From NCBI GenBank assembly GCA_944390825.1, contig CALXRG010000005.1, positions 1 to 64,000 on the forward strand: a DNA stretch of 64,000 nucleotides. Reading direction: 5' to 3'. Made by a program: the position numbers and the translations under genes. The notes under the pieces are model-generated. The model had not been told where the DNA came from and did not search any database. It saw only the letters and a list, made by a program, of their open reading frames with translations. This DNA is from an uncultured Akkermansia sp. (GTDB taxonomy: Bacteria > Verrucomicrobiota > Verrucomicrobiia > Verrucomicrobiales > Akkermansiaceae). Below, piece by piece: positions 59,935 to 64,000 of the stretch (position 1 is the first letter of the stretch; every line of letters begins with the position of its first letter).

Positions 59935-60750
59935 ATGCCCCGCCTCCTTTTCACCTGCGCGTACGATGGATCTCCCTACCTCGGCTGGCAATCCCAGCGG
60001 GGCGGGGGAACAATCCAGGATACGCTGGAAAGCGCGTTTGCTGCCATTCTGAAGCGACCGCTGCGCATAGCTGCTGCCGGCCGCACTGATGCCGGTGTAC
60101 ACGCCCTGGGACAGCGTTTCCACACCGATGTGCCGGAGGACTGCCGCATGAGCCCGGACAACTGGCAGGCCGCCCTCAATGCCCATCTGCCGGCCAGTAT
60201 CCGCATCCTTCATGTGCAGGGGGTGGCACAGGACTTTCATGCACGCTTCGATGCCACCGGCAAAACTTATGATTATCTGATCTGCAGGGCGCCCGTACTC
60301 ATTCCCTTCCTGGCGAGGCGGGCCTGGCACCTACCTCGCGACTGGGATGCTGATCTGATGGCCGAAGCTATCAGCTGCTACCGGGGGGAACACGATTTCC
60401 GCCGCCTGGCGGCCCGCCGGGGCAACGAACCCGCCAATCCGCCGCCCGACTTCTACCGCCGCACCATCCACAGCACGGAACTTCTGGCAGAGGGCGACCT
60501 CGTGCGACTGAGATTCCGGGGAGACGGATTCATGTACCGCATGGTGCGCCTGCTCGTTGGCAGCGCCCACCAGGTAGCCCGCGGGCGTTTGAGCCTGGAT
60601 GCACTTCGCGCCTACATGGATGAACCCATGGGGCCCACGTCGCGTTTTTGTGCGCCTGCCGATGGACTCTATCTGCACCGGGTAGAGTACGCCCACAGCG
60701 CGGTGGACGATGTCCCGCCTGCGCCGTCTACCCTTCCGCACACGTCGTGA
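59935..60750 (+). CDS. truA: tRNA pseudouridine synthase A
   Basis: TruA makes pseudouridine at positions 38-40 of tRNAs. The 271-residue protein has the catalytic Asp in AAGRTDAGVHALGQ, the start RLLFTCAYDGSPYLGWQSQ, FHARFDATGKTYDYLI, and the C-terminal FRGDGFMYRMVRLLVG. The ATG is embedded at the end of a C/T-rich 12-nt repeat array, with no Shine-Dalgarno. The tail after residue 255 is variable. Confidence 0.96.
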   Translation: MPRLLFTCAYDGSPYLGWQSQRGGGTIQDTLESAFAAILKRPLRIAAAGRTDAGVHALGQRFHTDVPEDCRMSPDNWQAALNAHLPASIRILHVQGVAQDFHARFDATGKTYDYLICRAPVLIPFLARRAWHLPRDWDADLMAEAISCYRGEHDFRRLAARRGNEPANPPPDFYRRTIHSTELLAEGDLVRLRFRGDGFMYRMVRLLVGSAHQVARGRLSLDALRAYMDEPMGPTSRFCAPADGLYLHRVEYAHSAVDDVPPAPSTLPHTS

Positions 60751-60836
60751 ATTTCCGCACACGCCGGGAAACATGCGGAAGGTACCCTCGCCTTCAAGGA
60801 GGGAGGGCAGGTCCGTGCGGGACCGGGAAATCAAAC

Positions 60837-60866
60837 AGCCCGCTTCTGCACAGGCAGAAACGGGCT
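60837..60866. terminator. hairpin between convergent truA and the Sel1 gene
   Basis: AGCCCG-C-TTCTGC (60837-60849) pairs with GCAGAA-A-CGGGCT (60854-60866) around a 4-nt loop with one internal mismatch. It has no long T tract on either side. Confidence 0.6.
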
Positions 60867-60985
60867 CGCAACAGACCGTCGGTCCAGACCGCCGGTCGTA
60901 AAATGACTTTTTCCCTCCCTGCGGGCCGGGAGATCACCCATCGGTGAGTGTCCGCTTCCTTTGCCGGGCAGGGAAGGAGGGGAGA

Positions 60986-61756
60986 TCATTCACCCGGCTC
61001 AGGAGCAGTCTCGCTCTCCTCGGTCATCTCAAGGACCTCCGCCTCAGCAGTCACGGCAGCAGCATCGCCACCGTCTGCTTTGTCTTCCGTTGTCTCAGCG
61101 GCGGACTCTGCGGCAGACTCTGCGGCGGATTCCGGAGCTGCATCAGTTGCCGTGATGGCCGCGGATTCAGCCGCCTGAGCAGCAGCCGTGGGCACACAGC
61201 AACCCTGGTTCGCTGCGCGGTGGTGCTTCTTGTGTTGTTTCTTGTCCTTGCAGCACGACTTGCTGGCCTTTTCTCCCGCGCAGCACCGCGCCTTGCAGTC
61301 AGCAGCCTTCTTCATATAGGCCTCGGATTTGGCCGGATCCGCCGTTACTCCCCGCCCCTCGGCGTATGCGCGGGCCAGAGCCTTGCACGCTCTCGGGTCT
61401 CCAGCTTCGGCGGCCTGTACCAGGTTGGGTATGGCCGCAGCGTACAGCTCCGCCGCTTTGGCTGAATCCTGAGGCATGCCCACTCCGGTCTCAGTCAGGT
61501 AAGCCAGCATATACTGCGCAATCGGATCCCCGTTGGCTGCAGCCACCGTCAGCGTTTCGACGGTCAGCACCGCGGTCGGACAACCGTCCACTGGGCAGGA
61601 TTTTTCCCCGCATGCCTGGGTTTCACATCCCTTCGTATCACACGCCGCCGCCGTGCCGGCGGGGCAGGGGGGAGCAGCAGTGTCACTGGCATCCTGCGCA
61701 ACAAGCGGACTCGCGCCCAGTAATGCCACCATCATCATGAATGTTTTAGTCTTCAT
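60986..61756 (-). CDS. exported cysteine-rich Sel1-repeat protein
   Basis: The 256-residue protein has a signal peptide (1-20, ASPLVAQ). Residues 30-62 are Cys-rich (CPAGTAAACDTKGCETQACG), then come two Sel1 repeats (DPIAQYMLAYLTETGVGMPQDSAKAAELY and DPRACKALARAYAEGRGVTADPAKSEAYM). A second Cys/Lys/His-rich segment (KARCCAGEKASKSCCKDKKQ) follows, then an Ala/Glu tail with three ESAA repeats from a 12-nt DNA repeat. The Cys clusters could bind metal or form disulphides. Function unknown. A weak TTGCAG/GAGACT promoter with 17 bp spacing ends 8 nt before the ATG. Confidence 0.8.
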   Translation of the reverse strand: MKTKTFMMMVALLGASPLVAQDASDTAAPPCPAGTAAACDTKGCETQACGEKSCPVDGCPTAVLTVETLTVAAANGDPIAQYMLAYLTETGVGMPQDSAKAAELYAAAIPNLVQAAEAGDPRACKALARAYAEGRGVTADPAKSEAYMKKAADCKARCCAGEKASKSCCKDKKQHKKHHRAANQGCCVPTAAAQAAESAAITATDAAPESAAESAAESAAETTEDKADGGDAAAVTAEAEVLEMTEESETAPEPGE

Positions 61757-61808
61757 AGGTCTCCAGTCTCACATGTGCAGGCTGCTCCTGCAACCTAACT
61801 CTCCACCT

Positions 61809-61910
61809 GTTCCCACGCCATGAAGGGTGCCTTTGCGGCATGTCCACACCGGCGGCTCCGTCTCCCGGCTGGGCCCCGTCCCCGCGCCATGAAAAGCGCC
61901 TTTAGTGCAT
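61809..61910 (+). repeat. 33-nt direct repeat upstream of the tRNA-Thr-tuf unit
   Basis: Copies at 61809-61841 and 61878-61910 share CCATGAA and GCCTTT blocks and a terminal GCAT, 69 bp apart. The 61757-62034 gap has no supported gene; beyond the repeat it is A/T-rich (61911-62034), as expected for an UP element before a strong promoter. Confidence 0.75.
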
Positions 61911-62034
61911 AGAAGTTTTATATCGTATTAGGTATCAATAGATAATGATCGTTTTTCGCCTGTCCGCTCAGGCTCATTTCCGGACACTTCAGGAGGCAAG
62001 ATACAAAAAAACTCAAAAAAAATTGAAATTGTGG

Positions 62035-62063
62035 TTGACGCGCATCAGAAAGTTGTGTATATT
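62035..62063 (+). promoter_or_regulatory. promoter of the tRNA-Thr/tuf operon
   Basis: TTGACG (62035-62040) and TATATT (62058-62063) are 17 bp apart, preceded by the A tract at 62005-62022. The first product in the transcript is tRNA-Thr. Confidence 0.85.
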
Positions 62064-62103
62064 GTCCCCGCTTTCCCGTCTCTTCGACGGACCTGGAGTT
62101 AAC

Positions 62104-62175
<72 letters not shown>

Positions 62176-62221
62176 TTTGACTCAGATGCAAGAATAGCAG
62201 CCCAAAACACAACTAATTACA

Positions 62222-63403
<1,182 letters not shown>

Positions 63404-63457
63404 TCCGCTTCCCGCAAGCAACTGGGCTGCATTCTTCAGGGAATGAGTCCTTGGTCA

Positions 63458-63490
63458 GGGGGGTGCCTGACAGTAAGCCAGGCATCCCCC
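63458..63490 (+). terminator. hairpin after tuf
   Basis: GGGGGGTGCCTG (63458-63469) pairs with CAGGCATCCCCC (63479-63490), with one G-T pair and a 9-nt loop. No T tract follows; it may be a processing or partial-termination hairpin before tRNA-Trp. Confidence 0.55.
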
Positions 63491-63519
63491 GCACGACCTA
63501 AAACACAGAGTAAGGTCAT

Positions 63520-63592
63520 AGGGTATTAGCTCAATTGGTAGAGCAGCGGTCTCCAAAACCGCGTGTTGGGAGTTCGAGTCTCTCATACCCTG
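63520..63592 (+). tRNA. tRNA-Trp (CCA)
   Basis: Acceptor AGGGTAT (63520-63526) pairs with ATACCCT (63585-63591), the D arm is GCTC...GAGC, and the anticodon loop CTCCAAA (anticodon CCA) sits on GCGGT/ACCGC. The T arm has TTCGAGT. The discriminator base is G, as expected for tRNA-Trp. The tuf-trnW-secE-nusG order is typical. Confidence 0.97.
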
Positions 63593-63671
63593 CCAGCCTT
63601 CTCTTTTTTTTTCTACATATGCCCGCCTCCGGAGCGGGTAATCGAGCAATCCTCCATCCGCGATACCGTTT

Positions 63672-63899
63672 ATGTTCAAGTCCATTTTTACCTTCATTGG
63701 CAACGTCAAAACCGAGCTTGGCAAGTGCTCCTGGCCCTGGGATCAGGATCCCAAAGTGAAGGGATTCAAGAAGTACCGCGAGCTGTGGAGTTCAACAATC
63801 ATGGTGCTGATCACCATGGTGTTGCTGGGCGCGTACGTCGCCTTCTTTGATTTTGTGATGGCGAAGGTCATCAATGCCGCCATCATTTACCTTTCCTGA
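63672..63899 (+). CDS. secE: protein translocase subunit SecE
   Basis: SecE clamps the SecY channel. The 75-residue protein has the single conserved helix at the C-terminus (TIMVLITMVLLGAYVAFFDFV) preceded by the amphipathic region TELGKCSWPW and FKKYRELWSS, typical of short SecE. It precedes nusG by 31 nt. Confidence 0.93.
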   Translation: MFKSIFTFIGNVKTELGKCSWPWDQDPKVKGFKKYRELWSSTIMVLITMVLLGAYVAFFDFVMAKVINAAIIYLS

Positions 63900-63930
63900 T
63901 TGTCCGCATCCCCAACTGCACAACGGCACC

Positions 63931-64000
63931 ATGTCCCGCCCGTACGATCGTAAATCCTCCAAGGTACGCAGCATTCCCGAAGCTAAAGACCAGTGGTACG
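63931..64000 (+). CDS. nusG: transcription antitermination factor NusG (5' end only)
   Basis: The window ends 70 nt into this gene. The visible start MSRPYDRKSSKVRSIPEAKD leads into QWY, the beginning of the NusG N-terminal domain (family W-Y-V). Position after secE supports the call. Confidence 0.85.
   Translation, partial: MSRPYDRKSSKVRSIPEAKDQWY

Noticed and set aside
61820-61912. 30-codon plus-strand frame reading MKGAFAA...MKSAFSA
   Set aside because: The internal similarity is explained by the 33-nt direct repeat and there is no ribosome-binding or promoter signal for it.

Overview
The window looks like chromosome from a GC-rich Verrucomicrobiota bacterium, most likely the Akkermansiaceae. 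The basis is family knowledge plus gene content: three mucin/glycan-type glycosidases (GH20, GH84, GH36-like), an ExbB-ExbD-ExbD-giant TPR protein operon, two O-acyltransferase systems, Sel1 and ankyrin repeat proteins, and ribosomal genes whose starts mostly lack a Shine-Dalgarno sequence. No rRNA, CRISPR array, prophage or insertion sequence was seen. The region reads as core genome with short tandem repeats scattered through gaps and protein tails. Taxonomy is inference only; no database was searched. Layout, left end (+ strand): leuA with its own promoter, an operator-like palindrome and a terminator; pth; an OafA-type acyltransferase with an SGNH domain; then the str-S10-spc ribosomal cluster rpsL, rpsG, fusA, rpsJ, rplC, rplD, rplW, rplB, rpsS, [exported coiled-coil protein], rplV, rpsC, rplP, rpmC, rpsQ, rplN. 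The insertion between rpsS and rplV is unusual, and the cluster stops after rplN. prfB (no programmed frameshift) and trmD follow. 17.2-29.4 kb (- strand): a cysteine-free family-4-like uracil-DNA glycosylase, a small lipoprotein, a Sel1 protein, an ABC-2 permease, a RelE-like orphan, a lipoprotein with a possible transglutaminase-like triad, dnaN, a secreted GH20 hexosaminidase, a membrane-anchored GH84 and a HAD phosphatase. 29.6-41.2 kb (mixed strands): an ankyrin protein, a TM2-domain protein, a membrane protein coupled to recR, fabF, a spermidine-synthase-like protein, an FtsB/DivIC-like protein, a small membrane protein, a class A PBP, and an MBOAT acyltransferase with an exported partner. 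41.2-48.5 kb (- strand): clpB, then a tightly coupled operon (AsmA-like protein, IF-1-like OB-fold protein, polyprenyl glycosylphosphotransferase, trmL, RNase-H-fold exonuclease) with three ATGA stop/start overlaps. 48.6-60.8 kb (+ strand): a GH36-like glycosidase behind a paired operator-like repeat, a 56-residue lipoprotein, the ExbB/ExbD/ExbD/TPR/secreted-protein operon, a GNAT protein, a lipoprotein and truA. The right end holds a Cys-rich Sel1 protein (-) and tRNA-Thr, tuf, tRNA-Trp, secE and the start of nusG (+). Two window-wide patterns stand out. First, at least ten genes have a clear sigma70-type promoter (TTGCCA/TTGACA, usually 17 bp, TAnnnT) whose -10 box ends only 6-16 nt before the start codon, so the mRNAs should be leaderless or nearly so. 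Second, short tandem repeats, often with a 15-nt period, occur in intergenic gaps, in gene 3' ends and as in-frame insertions.
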